From contig JACPNX010000018.1 in the NCBI GenBank assembly GCA_016185275.1, forward strand, positions 124,001 through 188,000: a stretch of 64,000 bases of DNA. Reading direction: 5' to 3'. The DNA comes from Actinomycetota bacterium (GTDB taxonomy: Bacteria > Actinomycetota > Acidimicrobiia > Acidimicrobiales > Iamiaceae). Every line of letters starts with the position of its first letter. Positions within the stretch are counted from its first letter, which is position 1. The translations under genes and the position numbers were made by a program. The notes under the pieces were generated by a model. That model was not told where the DNA came from. It saw only the letters and a program-made list of their open reading frames with translations, and did not search any database. Below are positions 8,338 through 16,994 of this stretch, one piece after another.

Positions 8338-9117
8338 TCAGAGGACCTTCAGGCCGTCGAGGAACTCGACGATCTTGTGGTGGGCCTCGCCGTCGTCCTC
8401 GATGATCTCGCCGGCCTTGCGCTCCGGCGCAGGTTCGACGGACACGATCTCCTGCGCGGCGCCGCCCCAGCCGACCTCGCCGGCGTCGAGGCCGAGGTCC
8501 GCCACCGTGACCTGGTCGACCGGCTTGGACTTGGCCGCCATGATCCCCTTGAAGGAGGGGTAGCGCGGCTCGACCACACCTGCCGTGACCGACACGAGCG
8601 CCGGCAGCGGGCAGGTGACCTCGTCGTAGCCCAGCTCGGTCTGGCGCTGGACCTTGAGCGTCCCGTCGCTCACCTCGATGTGCTTGGCGAACGTCACCGA
8701 CGGCAGGTCGAGCAGCCCGGCGATCTGCTCGGGCACGGTGCCCGTGTAGCCGTCGGAGGACTCCGTGGCCGTCATGACCAGGTCCGGGGCGTCGACCCGG
8801 GAGATGGCCTTGGCCAGCACCTTGGCCGTGCCCAGCGCGTCGCTGCCCTTCAGCGCCTCGTCGCTCACCAGGATCGCCTTGGCCGCACCCATGGCGAGCG
8901 CGGTGCGCAGACCCGCCGTCTCGGCGTTGGGTGCCATCGACACGAGGGTGACCTCGCCGCCTCCGGCTGCGTCGACGAGCTGGAGCGCCATCTCGACGCC
9001 GTAGCTGTCCGACTCGTCGAGGATCAGCTTCCCGTCGCGCTTCAACGTGTGATCGGGGTTGAGCGCGCCGGGGTCGGCGGGATCCGGGATCTGCTTCACA
9101 CAGACGACCACGTTCAT
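8338..9117 (-). CDS. etfB: electron transfer flavoprotein, beta subunit
   Basis: A 259-residue protein starting MNVVVCVKQIPDP, with the family's ALAMGA block and, at about residues 115-130, the ATESSDGYTG-TVPEQIA region that binds AMP, followed by AKHIEV and the recognition-loop region CPLPALVSVTAGV. It is the first gene of the operon, ahead of etfA. The ATG at 9117 gives the usual N-terminus; upstream codons are not conserved. Confidence 0.97.
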   Translation of the reverse strand: MNVVVCVKQIPDPADPGALNPDHTLKRDGKLILDESDSYGVEMALQLVDAAGGGEVTLVSMAPNAETAGLRTALAMGAAKAILVSDEALKGSDALGTAKVLAKAISRVDAPDLVMTATESSDGYTGTVPEQIAGLLDLPSVTFAKHIEVSDGTLKVQRQTELGYDEVTCPLPALVSVTAGVVEPRYPSFKGIMAAKSKPVDQVTVADLGLDAGEVGWGGAAQEIVSVEPAPERKAGEIIEDDGEAHHKIVEFLDGLKVL

Positions 9118-9230
9118 GCGGCGCAGTTTGTACGCCGAGGCGGACCGGCACCAAGCCCGGCCGATAGCGTGCCGCCGTGCTCCCGGCCGCGCCGTTCCTG
9201 CCGCCGCCGCCCGCCCTCGGGCGCTGAGCC

Positions 9231-9935
9231 GTGCGCGTCGTCGCCCACCGCACCTGCCCGCTCGAGGCACCCGAGAACTCGGTCGAGGGCATCGTCGGCG
9301 CGAGCGCGCTCGGCGCCGACGCCGTGGAGCTGGACACCCGCCTGACCCGCGACGGCGAGGTCGTCCTGCTGCACGACCACTGGCCCCTGCGGGTCGCCCG
9401 CCCGCACCTGCCCATCCCGGTGAGCTGGTTGCCGGCCCGCGCGACCGATCGGCTGCGCCTGCGCAACGGCGAGCCGCTCCCCCGGTTCGCGGCTGCGATC
9501 GACGGCCTGCCGGACGGGCTCGACGTGGCCGTCGACGTCAAGGACGGTCGCTCCATGGCCGCCGCCATCGCCGTGCTCACGGCGTCCGGGAAGCTGGACC
9601 GGGCGATGCTGTGGAGCCGCCAGGCCCCCGCGGTGGCCACCGCGGCCGAGCGCGCCCCGGCCAACGAGCGCGCGCTGCTGCGCAACACGGTCGGTCCCGA
9701 GAAGACCCTCGCCTACCTTCGCGACGCCGCCTCGCTCGGCGCCACGGCCGTGAGCGTCATGGACGTGTCCGTGTCGGCCGAGGTCGTGCGCGCCGCCCAC
9801 GACCTGGGGCTGACCATCTATGCGTGGGTCCGCACGGCCGAAGCCCACGGCGCGGTGATCGACGCCGGCCCCGACGGGGTGGTCACCGACTGGGTGGCGC
9901 AGGCTCGCCGTCTCGTCGGCGCGCGACCCCTCTAG
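9231..9935 (+). CDS. glycerophosphodiester phosphodiesterase family protein
   Basis: A 234-residue TIM-barrel enzyme read from GTG 9231. Catalytic motifs are visible: AHRTCPLEAPENS (His plus Glu-Asn), GADAVELDTRLTRDGEVVLLHD (metal ligands Glu-x-Asp and the second His-Asp) and a later DVKDG. There is no signal peptide, so it is likely cytosolic. It hydrolyses glycerophosphodiesters to glycerol 3-phosphate and an alcohol. It is divergent from etfB and convergent with the membrane hydrolase gene downstream. A second paralogue lies at 12161-12877. Confidence 0.88.
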   Translation: MRVVAHRTCPLEAPENSVEGIVGASALGADAVELDTRLTRDGEVVLLHDHWPLRVARPHLPIPVSWLPARATDRLRLRNGEPLPRFAAAIDGLPDGLDVAVDVKDGRSMAAAIAVLTASGKLDRAMLWSRQAPAVATAAERAPANERALLRNTVGPEKTLAYLRDAASLGATAVSVMDVSVSAEVVRAAHDLGLTIYAWVRTAEAHGAVIDAGPDGVVTDWVAQARRLVGARPL

Positions 9936-9959
9936 CCCGCCTCGAGCCCGAGCCGGATC

Positions 9960-10817
9960 TCAGGTCGCCCGGAGCCAGTAGCGGCGCACGACGAGCCGCC
10001 ACGCGAGGAGCACGAGCACCGTGAAGACTGCGGCGCCGACGGCGGTGTTGCGCAGGACCATGGTCCACGCCTCGTTGGCGCGGGGCACCTTGTTCACCCA
10101 GTCGGGCCCGCCCCACGTCAGGTCGAGCGTCTCCTGGCCGCGCCGCGGGTTGCGCAGGCGCGCCCACAACGTCCAGCTCAGGGCCCGGCTGGCCCCGTAG
10201 ATGAAGAACGCCCGGTACAGCGCCAGCTGACCCCGCTGCGTGACCCCGAAGCGCCGCGCCATCCAGTCCCACGCCGGGTCGGCCGGGCGGACGTGGTCGA
10301 GGAAGAACCGCCGGCTGAGGACCTTCCAGCCGGCCAGCACGATGAGCACCCACAGCAGGTCCCAGGCGCCGCCGAGGCTCGAGTAGTAGGCGGCCGCGTC
10401 GCCGTAGCGCCCCTGCTGTGCGGCGTACGCCCACGTTCCGACCGTGTACCGCTGGGTCGTCCCCGGGAAGAACACCATGGTGCCGACGCTGTCGCCAAGG
10501 TCGGTGAAGACATGCGAGGCCTGCCCGATGATGATGCCCACGAACCACGCTCGGTTGCGGGCCAGCACGAGCACCACGGATGCCACGATCAGGCCGAAGC
10601 TCAACGAGTGCGTGAACCCGACACCCGGCCATCCCCGGTGGTACTTGTACGGCACCGACGCCTTGAGCGAGAAGCTGCCGATCTTCCAGCCGTAGACCGG
10701 GAGCTTGGTGAACATGTCCGACACCCAGGCTCCGAAGATGATCCCGAGCCACGAGACCTTGGCCGTGGTGTGCTTGCGCAGCACGTACGTCTCGAGCTCG
10801 TGCGCGGCCCAGCTCAT
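9960..10817 (-). CDS. membrane protein resembling DUF457/YdjM metal-dependent hydrolases
   Basis: A 285-residue integral membrane protein. Histidines and aspartates in GVGFTHSLSFGL (near residue 68) and GQASHVFTDLGDS (near residue 105), next to membrane segments, match the presumed metal site of the DUF457 family. Further hydrophobic segments lie near residues 165-185 and 255-275. Its ATG overlaps the stop of the upstream 99-residue membrane protein by four bases (ATGA), so the two are co-translated. The substrate is unknown. Confidence 0.65.
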   Translation of the reverse strand: MSWAAHELETYVLRKHTTAKVSWLGIIFGAWVSDMFTKLPVYGWKIGSFSLKASVPYKYHRGWPGVGFTHSLSFGLIVASVVLVLARNRAWFVGIIIGQASHVFTDLGDSVGTMVFFPGTTQRYTVGTWAYAAQQGRYGDAAAYYSSLGGAWDLLWVLIVLAGWKVLSRRFFLDHVRPADPAWDWMARRFGVTQRGQLALYRAFFIYGASRALSWTLWARLRNPRRGQETLDLTWGGPDWVNKVPRANEAWTMVLRNTAVGAAVFTVLVLLAWRLVVRRYWLRAT

Positions 10818-11113
10818 GGGCGGGCCTCCTCCACCCGGACGGGCTCCTCACTGGCCTTGCGTCTGCGGTAGGGGTCCGGCACGCCGGCCAGGCGCAGGGC
10901 CAGAGGGGTCACCAGGGTGACGACCGCGATCACGTAGACGGGGCCGATGATCCAGTTGAGGATCTTGCTGGTGAGGAACATCCCCAGCACGACCAGCGAG
11001 GCCGCGGCGAACACGTAGACCGCGAGCTCGACCCGATGGGCCCGGCGCACGACCGCCCGGTCCGAGCCGCCCGTCTCCAGCGCCGATGGGTCCGGCCTCG
11101 CAGGCTCCGTCAC
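10814..11113 (-). CDS. small membrane protein, unknown
   Basis: A 99-residue protein with a charged N-terminus and two membrane segments (about 31-50 and 53-75), ending in a charged tail (RRRKASEEPVRVEE). It is coupled to the DUF457-like gene by a four-base overlap and probably works with it. No family was recognised. Confidence 0.7.
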   Translation of the reverse strand: MTEPARPDPSALETGGSDRAVVRRAHRVELAVYVFAAASLVVLGMFLTSKILNWIIGPVYVIAVVTLVTPLALRLAGVPDPYRRRKASEEPVRVEEARP

Positions 11114-11198
11114 GGCGGGCGAGGCTAACCGGCCGGTGATCGCGGCCGACTCATGCCACCTCCTGCCACCCGAAGCGCCGGTACCGCGGCAGCGTCGC

Positions 11199-11204
11199 TA
11201 CCGT
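11199..11204 (+). promoter_or_regulatory. -10 box for the lipid kinase gene
   Basis: TACCGT lies seven bases ahead of the TTG start at 11212, the same spacing as other likely leaderless genes here. A clear -35 element is not visible. Confidence 0.3.
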
Positions 11205-11211
11205 CTCGCCC

Positions 11212-12153
11212 TTGCGGCTCCTGCTCCTCGTCAACTCGTCCGCGTCGTCGGTGACGGCCCGGGGCCGCGTCGTGATCCAGAAGGCGCTGGCCGCGGATCA
11301 CGACGTGACGCTGGCCGAGACCAGCCGGCGTGGCCACGCCGCCCGGCTGGCACGCGGCGCCGCCGGCGACGGCTGTGACGTCGTCGTGGTCCTCGGAGGC
11401 GACGGCACGCTGAACGAGGCGGCCAACGGCCTGGCCGGCACACCCTGCGCGCTGGCCCCACTGCCCGGCGGGTCCACCAACGTGTTCGCCCGCACCCTCG
11501 GGTTGCCCAACGACCCCATCGAGGCCACTGGCGACCTGCTGGCTGCTCTGGCCCGAAGCTCCATCCAGCCGGTCGGGCTCGGCTCCGTCAACGGCCGGTA
11601 CTTCCTGTTCCACGTCGGCATCGGCTACGACGCCGCGGTCGTCGAGCAGGTCGAGCGCCGCTCGGACCTGAAGCGCTTCCTCGGCCACCCGTTGTTCGTG
11701 GGCTGCGCCATCAGCACCTGGTTCCGCCACTACGACCGCAGCCGGCCCCGCTTCGCCGTGCACCACAGCGACGGGACGCTCGTCGACGACGGGCTGTTCA
11801 CCGTCGTGCTCAACACCAACCCCTACACGTTCCTCGGCAACCGGCCGCTCGACCTGATCCCCGAGGCGACCCTGGAGCGCGGCCTCGGCTCGGTGACGCT
11901 GCGGTCCATGTCCTTCCCGGCGATCATCCGGGCCGCAGCCGCGGCGTTCCGCGGCCGACACCGGCTGGAACGGCTGCGCTTCGCCGTCGTGCGCACCGAT
12001 CTGGACGGGCTCACCGTGACGGGCCACGGACCCTTCCCGTACCAGGTCGACGGCGACCACCTCGGCGACATCGAACGCCTGGACATCCGCCACGAGCCGA
12101 ACGTCCTGCGCCTCGTGGTCACTCCCAAGGAGGTCGCGGCCTCCCGTCGCTAG
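11212..12153 (+). CDS. diacylglycerol/lipid kinase family protein
   Basis: A 313-residue protein of the DAGK catalytic family, read from TTG 11212. The ATP-binding signature VVVLGGDGTLNEAANGL occurs at about residues 62-78, followed by the family's PLPGGSTNVFARTL block. The C-terminal domain (GIGYDAAVVEQVE, then VDGDHLG near the end) is the usual beta-sandwich lid. It is expected to phosphorylate diacylglycerol or another membrane lipid at the inner membrane face. It converges on a GDPD gene, which suggests a local link to glycerolipid turnover. Confidence 0.9.
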   Translation: MRLLLLVNSSASSVTARGRVVIQKALAADHDVTLAETSRRGHAARLARGAAGDGCDVVVVLGGDGTLNEAANGLAGTPCALAPLPGGSTNVFARTLGLPNDPIEATGDLLAALARSSIQPVGLGSVNGRYFLFHVGIGYDAAVVEQVERRSDLKRFLGHPLFVGCAISTWFRHYDRSRPRFAVHHSDGTLVDDGLFTVVLNTNPYTFLGNRPLDLIPEATLERGLGSVTLRSMSFPAIIRAAAAAFRGRHRLERLRFAVVRTDLDGLTVTGHGPFPYQVDGDHLGDIERLDIRHEPNVLRLVVTPKEVAASRR

Positions 12154-12160
12154 CCGGCCG

Positions 12161-12877
12161 TCAGCCGCGCGACAGCGCCGCGACGGCGACGTCGGGGACG
12201 TTGGTGACGATGCCGTCGACCCCCCAGGCGGCCAGACGGCGCACGCGGTCGGGGTCGTCGACGGTCCAGACGTTCACGGCCAGGCCGGCGTCGTGGGCGG
12301 CGCGCACGGCGCCGGCATCGACATGGGGGTCCCACGGGTGGAGCGCGACGTGCCCGTCGGCGAGGGCGACCTCGGACGCCCGGACCAGGTCGGGCGCCGC
12401 GGTGAGCAGGGCCGTGGGCAACCTGACGTCGAGGTCGTGGACGAGGCGGACGGTGGCGCGGTGGAAGCAGGAGACGATCCACCGATGGTGCGCCCGCCGC
12501 CGCGCCGCCGCCGCGACGACCGTGCGGGCCAGGGCAGCGTCGGGGTCGAAGTCGGGGTCGGTCGGCCAGTTCTTGATCTCGACGTTGACGAGCAGGTCGC
12601 CGCAGGCCTCGAGGGCCTCGTCGAGGTCCGGCACGTGCCCGGGCAGCTCCGCCGCGGGAACCTCCACCAGCACGCGCCCGTCGGCCAGGGCCGCGTCGTG
12701 AAGGACGGCCGCCTGCCCGTCCGCGCGGCGGCGGACGTCGAGCTCGACCCCGTCGGCGCCGAGCCGGGCCGCCGCTCGGAACGCGGCGACGGTGTTCTCG
12801 GGCTCGGCCCGCGACGCCCCCCGGTGGGCCAGGATCAGGGGCCGCTCGCCGGCGTCGCGGCGCCAGGGCCGCGTCAT
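12161..12877 (-). CDS. glycerophosphodiester phosphodiesterase
   Basis: A 238-residue enzyme with an intact GDPD signature: LILAHRGASRAEPENT, GADGVELDVRRRADGQAAVLHD and, further on, VNVEIKNWP. The C-terminus has the family's VNVWTVDD and GVDGIVTNVPD. The ATG at 12877 is preceded by GGAGGAACCG, a strong ribosome site, so I prefer it to an in-frame ATG at 12913. No signal peptide is seen. Compared with the 9231-9935 paralogue, this copy is closer to canonical GDPDs. Confidence 0.92.
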   Translation of the reverse strand: MTRPWRRDAGERPLILAHRGASRAEPENTVAAFRAAARLGADGVELDVRRRADGQAAVLHDAALADGRVLVEVPAAELPGHVPDLDEALEACGDLLVNVEIKNWPTDPDFDPDAALARTVVAAAARRRAHHRWIVSCFHRATVRLVHDLDVRLPTALLTAAPDLVRASEVALADGHVALHPWDPHVDAGAVRAAHDAGLAVNVWTVDDPDRVRRLAAWGVDGIVTNVPDVAVAALSRG

Positions 12878-12995
12878 CGGTTCCTCCGAGGAAGAAGTTG
12901 AGAAATCAGGCACAACGTGCTTGCAGAAGTGAGCAAGCGTGTGTACGGTGCCCGAGTCCCCCCGCGCACGCCGCCGAAGGTCGGGTGCGGCGGCA

Positions 12996-13011
12996 TGTGA
13001 ACCTTCTCACG
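12996..13011 (+). promoter_or_regulatory. CRP-like operator upstream of whiB1
   Basis: TGTGA-N6-TCACG at 12996-13011 matches the CRP/FNR-family consensus TGTGA-N6-TCACA at nine of ten positions. It lies 32-47 bases before the whiB start. A second perfect inverted repeat, CTCACGAA-ATC-TTCGTGAG (13006-13024), overlaps its right half. In Mycobacterium tuberculosis whiB1 is controlled by a CRP protein, so the context agrees. Confidence 0.55.
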
Positions 13012-13042
13012 AAATCTTCGTGAGCCTGGCCTGGAGGTCCCC

Positions 13043-13339
13043 GTGGCGCTCAGCCCGAGCCACCTGCTGTCGTTGACCATCGCGTCCGACTCATGGCGCC
13101 GCAAGGCCGCTTGTCGAGACACCGATCCCGACCTGTTCTTCCCGGTGGGCACCACCGGCCCGGCCATCGAGCAGATCGCCAACGCCAAGGCCGTCTGCGG
13201 CATCTGCGATGCGCAGGCCGAATGTCTCGAATACGCCATCGCCACCAACCAGGACTCGGGCATCTGGGGCGGCCTGTCCGAGGACGAGCGTCGCCAGCTC
13301 CGTCGCCAAGCCCAGGGCCGCCAGCGCGCCACCGCCTGA
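13043..13339 (+). CDS. whiB1: WhiB family iron-sulphur regulator, WhiB1-like
   Basis: A 98-residue Wbl protein read from GTG 13043, behind the ribosome site GGAGG. The four cluster ligands are present: a lone Cys in KAACRDTDPDLFFP, then CGIC and a further Cys in AQAEC. The family's G[VI]WGG turn appears as GIWGGLSEDERR, followed by a basic DNA-binding tail. It binds a [4Fe-4S] cluster that senses nitric oxide or oxygen and acts with sigma-A. It sits next to and converges on a PdtaS-type kinase, the same arrangement as whiB1-pdtaS in mycobacteria, which is why I call it WhiB1. Confidence 0.93.
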   Translation: MALSPSHLLSLTIASDSWRRKAACRDTDPDLFFPVGTTGPAIEQIANAKAVCGICDAQAECLEYAIATNQDSGIWGGLSEDERRQLRRQAQGRQRATA

Positions 13340-13427
13340 AGAGGGCGCCCGGAGGCGCCTTCCGCCCGATCGACCTCGTCGACCGGGTCGACATCTTCCA
13401 CCGGGTCGACATCGCAGACCCTTCCGC

Positions 13428-13449
13428 CGGCCTCCCTTCGGGGAGGCCG
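13428..13449. terminator. bidirectional terminator between whiB1 and pdtaS
   Basis: A perfect nine-base stem, CGGCCTCCC and GGGAGGCCG, closes a TTCG tetraloop. It lies between convergent genes. No T-tract follows, which is common for actinobacterial terminators. Confidence 0.75.
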
Positions 13450-13475
13450 CAGCGCGTCCGGCGGCGGGTGGCGCC

Positions 13476-14954
13476 TCACCGGCTGCCGTCGTCGAGCGGC
13501 ACGTGGAGCTCGACGACCGTGCCCGACCGGCCGCCGGGGGGTTCGAACATGTCGATGGTGCCCCGTAGGTCCGACGTGACGAGGCCGCGCACGATCGACA
13601 GACCGAGACCCCGGGCCGTGGCCACGCTGAACCCCTCGGGCAGCCCCACCCCGTCGTCCACGACGCGCACGACCAGCTCGACGCCGTCGTTGGTGAGCTC
13701 CACGCGGACCGCCCCCCGCCTCGGCTCGTCCCCCTCGTGCGGCGGGAAGGCGTGGTCCACCGCGTTCTGGAGGAGCTCGTTGAGCACCACCGACATGGGG
13801 GTGGCCACCAGCGCGGGCAGCGTGCCGGGGTCGCCCTCCACCGTGAACGAGACCTCGAAGTCGGGGCTGCTCACGCTCTCCTCCACCATGCGCACCAGCG
13901 GGCGGATGATGTCGAGGAACGGCACGTCTTCGCCGGCTTCACGCGACAGCGTCTCGTGCACCAGCGCGATCGAGGAGATGCGCCTGACCGACTCCTCGAT
14001 CGCCCGTTTCGCCTCCGGCGCGGTGAGCCGGCGGCCCTGCAGGCGCAGCAGCGACGAGATGGTCTGCAGGTTGTTCTTCACCCGGTGGTGGATCTCGCGG
14101 ATGGTGGCGTCCTTGGACAGCAGCAGGCGGTCCCGGCGGCGCAGCTCGGACACGTCGCGCAGCAACACGACGGCCGCCGTCACGCGGCTCTGGTCGGTGA
14201 TCGGCAGGCAGCGCAGGAGGATGGCGCCGTTGCCAGGGCCCTCGAGCTCAGCCGTGGCCGGGACGGCCAGCGAGAACGCGGTGCGGACCGCATCGTCGGG
14301 GATGCCCAGCTCACCGAGCCGCAGGCCCTCGGCGTTGCCGTGCACGGTGATGCGGTGGAGGCTCGATATGGCGTTGGGCGACGCGTACTCGACCCGGGCG
14401 GAGCGGTCGAGCACCAGGCAACCGTCGCCGACGCGGAGGGTCTCGTCGGTCTCGTCGCCGTCGGACGCGTACGGGAACTCGCCCGACGCGATCATGCGGG
14501 CGAAGCGGTTGAAGATGTCGACGTAGGTGCGCTCGAGCTCGCCGGGCGACCGGCCCACGGACGGCGCCGACTCGCGGGACAGCACTGCGATGGTGCGGTC
14601 GTGACAGCGCACCGGGATGCACAGCATGCGGACGCGCTCGCGGATCACGGGGTCGGTGATCTCGCCCTCGATGATCTCCCCGAGCCGGTACGAGCGGGCG
14701 ATGAGCGGCCGCTCGACCTCGTCGGTGATCTCGCCGAGGAGGTCGCGGCGGTACAACGTCTGGCTCGTGGTCGGGCGGACCTGGCCGAGCACCACGAAGT
14801 GCGTCGCGCCGTCGTCGACGGGGACGAGCAGGAGCAGGTCCGAGAAGCAGAAATCGGCCAGCATCCCCCACGACGCTACGAGGCGCTGGAGGTGGTCGAG
14901 CTCGTGGGGAGCCAGGCTCGTGCGGGTGCGGGCGATCTCGGCCAGGCTGGCCAC
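13476..14954 (-). CDS. pdtaS: sensor histidine kinase, PdtaS type
   Basis: A 492-residue cytosolic kinase from GTG 14954, close to the mycobacterial PdtaS length. Residues about 1-150 form a GAF-like sensor and about 170-275 a PAS-like sensor. The HisKA_2 phosphorylation motif EIHHRVKNNLQT lies at 287-298 (His 289/290). The ATPase domain has an N-box (NELLQNAVDHAF) and a G1-type DDGVGLPEG, with GLGLSIVRGL after it. PdtaS phosphorylates PdtaR, an RNA-binding antitermination regulator; no PdtaR gene is in the window. Confidence 0.92.
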   Translation of the reverse strand: MASLAEIARTRTSLAPHELDHLQRLVASWGMLADFCFSDLLLLVPVDDGATHFVVLGQVRPTTSQTLYRRDLLGEITDEVERPLIARSYRLGEIIEGEITDPVIRERVRMLCIPVRCHDRTIAVLSRESAPSVGRSPGELERTYVDIFNRFARMIASGEFPYASDGDETDETLRVGDGCLVLDRSARVEYASPNAISSLHRITVHGNAEGLRLGELGIPDDAVRTAFSLAVPATAELEGPGNGAILLRCLPITDQSRVTAAVVLLRDVSELRRRDRLLLSKDATIREIHHRVKNNLQTISSLLRLQGRRLTAPEAKRAIEESVRRISSIALVHETLSREAGEDVPFLDIIRPLVRMVEESVSSPDFEVSFTVEGDPGTLPALVATPMSVVLNELLQNAVDHAFPPHEGDEPRRGAVRVELTNDGVELVVRVVDDGVGLPEGFSVATARGLGLSIVRGLVTSDLRGTIDMFEPPGGRSGTVVELHVPLDDGSR

Positions 14955-14981
14955 GGCGGCCGATCCTACGGTGGCGGCCGG

Positions 14982-15650
14982 TCAGCTCCCGCCGCTGGGA
15001 CAGGCCGAGCCGACGAAGTCGGCGGTGGTCAGCAGCTTCCCGTTGGAGAAGACCTTGCCGTCTCGCAGGTCGGACTGGCGGAACACGACCTCGGAGCTGA
15101 CGAGCACGTCTCCCGCCGCGCTGGTCGTGGCCGTTCCGCTGCCCGCGCCTGCCCCGCCAGGCCGGGTGCTGCTGCCCGGCCGGGTGCTGCTGCCCGTGCC
15201 CGTGCCACTCGCCGGTGCACCCGAGAATCCGACGGCGAGACGCATGCGATCGGTGGCGGCAGGCAGGTGGTCGAGCGGGGGGTCGGAGGGTCGGAACCCC
15301 GTCGGCGGGGAGCCGAGCACCGCGAACGCCACCTTCCTCGCCGGCGCCGCCGCCGTGCGCCAGATGGGCGTGGAGCCGGTCAGCTCGTAGAGCGAGATGC
15401 TCGACACGGGGTCCGCGCACTCGGGGAGCACGAGCACGATGGCCTCGCCGCTGCGGGTGACCCCGACCGGCGCCGGCTGGCCGTGGCCGGCATCAGGAGC
15501 GCAGCCCCGGAGTGCGGTGGAGATGACGACCGCGGCGAGGACGGACGCGGCGCCGGCGGCGAGCAACGACGCGGCGCACCCCACGGCCACCGGCCGCGCC
15601 CACCGGTTCGGCCCTTGGACCTCCGTGTCGACCACACGAGGCCCCGGCAT
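14982..15650 (-). CDS. membrane-anchored exported protein, unknown
   Basis: A 222-residue protein. A basic N-terminus precedes one membrane segment at about residues 22-48, so most of the protein is probably outside. The outer part has a run of Cys-containing beta-like sequence, then a low-complexity Ser/Thr/Gly/Arg stretch with SSTRPG repeats at about 150-175, ending SACPSGG. The ATG at 15650 directly precedes the anchor. No family was identified. It lies between pdtaS and the ArsA-like ATPase genes, all on one strand, but no link in function is visible. Confidence 0.6.
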   Translation of the reverse strand: MPGPRVVDTEVQGPNRWARPVAVGCAASLLAAGAASVLAAVVISTALRGCAPDAGHGQPAPVGVTRSGEAIVLVLPECADPVSSISLYELTGSTPIWRTAAAPARKVAFAVLGSPPTGFRPSDPPLDHLPAATDRMRLAVGFSGAPASGTGTGSSTRPGSSTRPGGAGAGSGTATTSAAGDVLVSSEVVFRQSDLRDGKVFSNGKLLTTADFVGSACPSGGS

Positions 15651-15704
15651 GGCGGCGAGGCTACTGCGGCACCCCACCCGGCCCCGAGCGGCGAGCCGCC
15701 GCCC

Positions 15705-16994
15705 TCAGCGCCAGACCTGCTCGCCCAACCGGAGCAGCCCGGCGAGGTCGTGGACGTCGGCCTCGAGGTAGGGCGCGGTCGCCACGACGTCCGGGATCTG
15801 CGCCAGCTCGTCGCGCTGCTCCGACTCGCGCTTGGCCACAACCTGGTAGTTGAGGAACGACTCGCCGACCTCCTGCAGCACGCGGGCGACCTGATCCGGC
15901 TCGTCGCCGCCGTGGACCGACGGATCGGCGGCGAGGGCCGCCGCGTCGCGGCACAGGGCCCGCGCCACGGGGGTCAGGTTGGTGCGGCGCAGGTAGGTGG
16001 GCAGGACCTTGTTCAGGATCACCGCGCCGAGGTGCAGACCGCGGGCGTCGAGCTCGCGCACGAAGAACTCCGCTTCGCGGGCCGGTGCCGCCTCGAGGGT
16101 GGACACGACCAGGAACGTGGTGCGCCGGTCGGTGAGGAGCCGCTTGACGGCACCCGACCGCTCGACGAAGCCCGGCGCCATCGTCTGGAACAGCGAGAAG
16201 AACTCCGCGATGTCACCGAGGAACTGCGAACCCAGGATCGAGTCGGCAACGCGGTAGAAGGGCTTGGACGTGACGGTCAGCACCCTGCTCTTCGCCGGCG
16301 CCGTCAGCCACCGGAGGAGCCGGCTGGAGAAGAACTCGCCCATGCGCTCGGGCGCCTCGAGGAAGTCGATGGCGTTGCGGGTGGGCGGCGTGTCCACGAC
16401 GATCAGGTCGTAGGTGCCCGACGAGTGGATCTCGAAGAGGCGCTCCATCGCGATGTAGTCGTGGCTCTGGACGAACCGGCCGCTGATGTTCTCGTACAGG
16501 GCGTTCGAGAGGATGGCGTCGCGGGTGCGGGCGTCGGGCGCGTGGCGGCGCACGAGGTCGTCCCACGACTGCTTGGTGTCGAGCATCGCGGCCCACAGCG
16601 CGCCCCGTGGCTCCACGCCGCCGGCGGCGAACGCCTCGGGCGGCACCACGACCTCCGTGTTCCCGAACCGCTCGAGCCCGAGCGCGTTGGCCAGCCGCCG
16701 AGCCGGGTCCACGGTCAGCACGAGCACCTTGCCGCCGAGGTGGGTGGCGGCCATGGCCGCCAGCGCGGCCGCCATGGTGGTCTTGCCCACGCCGCCGGAG
16801 CCGCAGGACACGACGATCTCCTTCGTCGCCAGCAACCGCTCGAGCGTGCGGGCCCGGTCGCCACCGTTCGTCCCGGCGGCCCGGACCTTGCGGGCGTCGT
16901 GGACGTCGTGGCCGTCGCGGGCCTCCCGGGCTTCGGGGCCGCCGCGGGTCCCGTCACGGGTCGAGTCGCGCCCACCGCCACCACGGGGGCTCAC
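15705..16994 (-). CDS. ArsA/GET3-family ATPase (second of pair)
   Basis: A 429-residue P-loop ATPase. After about 55 residues of charged low-complexity sequence comes the deviant Walker A SCGSGGVGKTTMAAA, then LTVDPARRLANALG (switch I/A-loop) and YDLIVVDTPPTRNAIDFL (switch II). It overlaps the preceding ATPase gene by four bases. Adjacent pairs of such ATPases are conserved in actinobacteria (Rv3679-Rv3680 in M. tuberculosis). Arsenite export is unlikely without an ArsB or ArsR neighbour; a cell-envelope or stress role is more likely. Confidence 0.9.
   Translation of the reverse strand: MSPRGGGGRDSTRDGTRGGPEAREARDGHDVHDARKVRAAGTNGGDRARTLERLLATKEIVVSCGSGGVGKTTMAAALAAMAATHLGGKVLVLTVDPARRLANALGLERFGNTEVVVPPEAFAAGGVEPRGALWAAMLDTKQSWDDLVRRHAPDARTRDAILSNALYENISGRFVQSHDYIAMERLFEIHSSGTYDLIVVDTPPTRNAIDFLEAPERMGEFFSSRLLRWLTAPAKSRVLTVTSKPFYRVADSILGSQFLGDIAEFFSLFQTMAPGFVERSGAVKRLLTDRRTTFLVVSTLEAAPAREAEFFVRELDARGLHLGAVILNKVLPTYLRRTNLTPVARALCRDAAALAADPSVHGGDEPDQVARVLQEVGESFLNYQVVAKRESEQRDELAQIPDVVATAPYLEADVHDLAGLLRLGEQVWR

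Noticed and set aside
12878-13042. tRNA or structured RNA gene in the gap before whiB1
   Set aside because: No cloverleaf could be made; the inverted repeats fit DNA-binding sites better.
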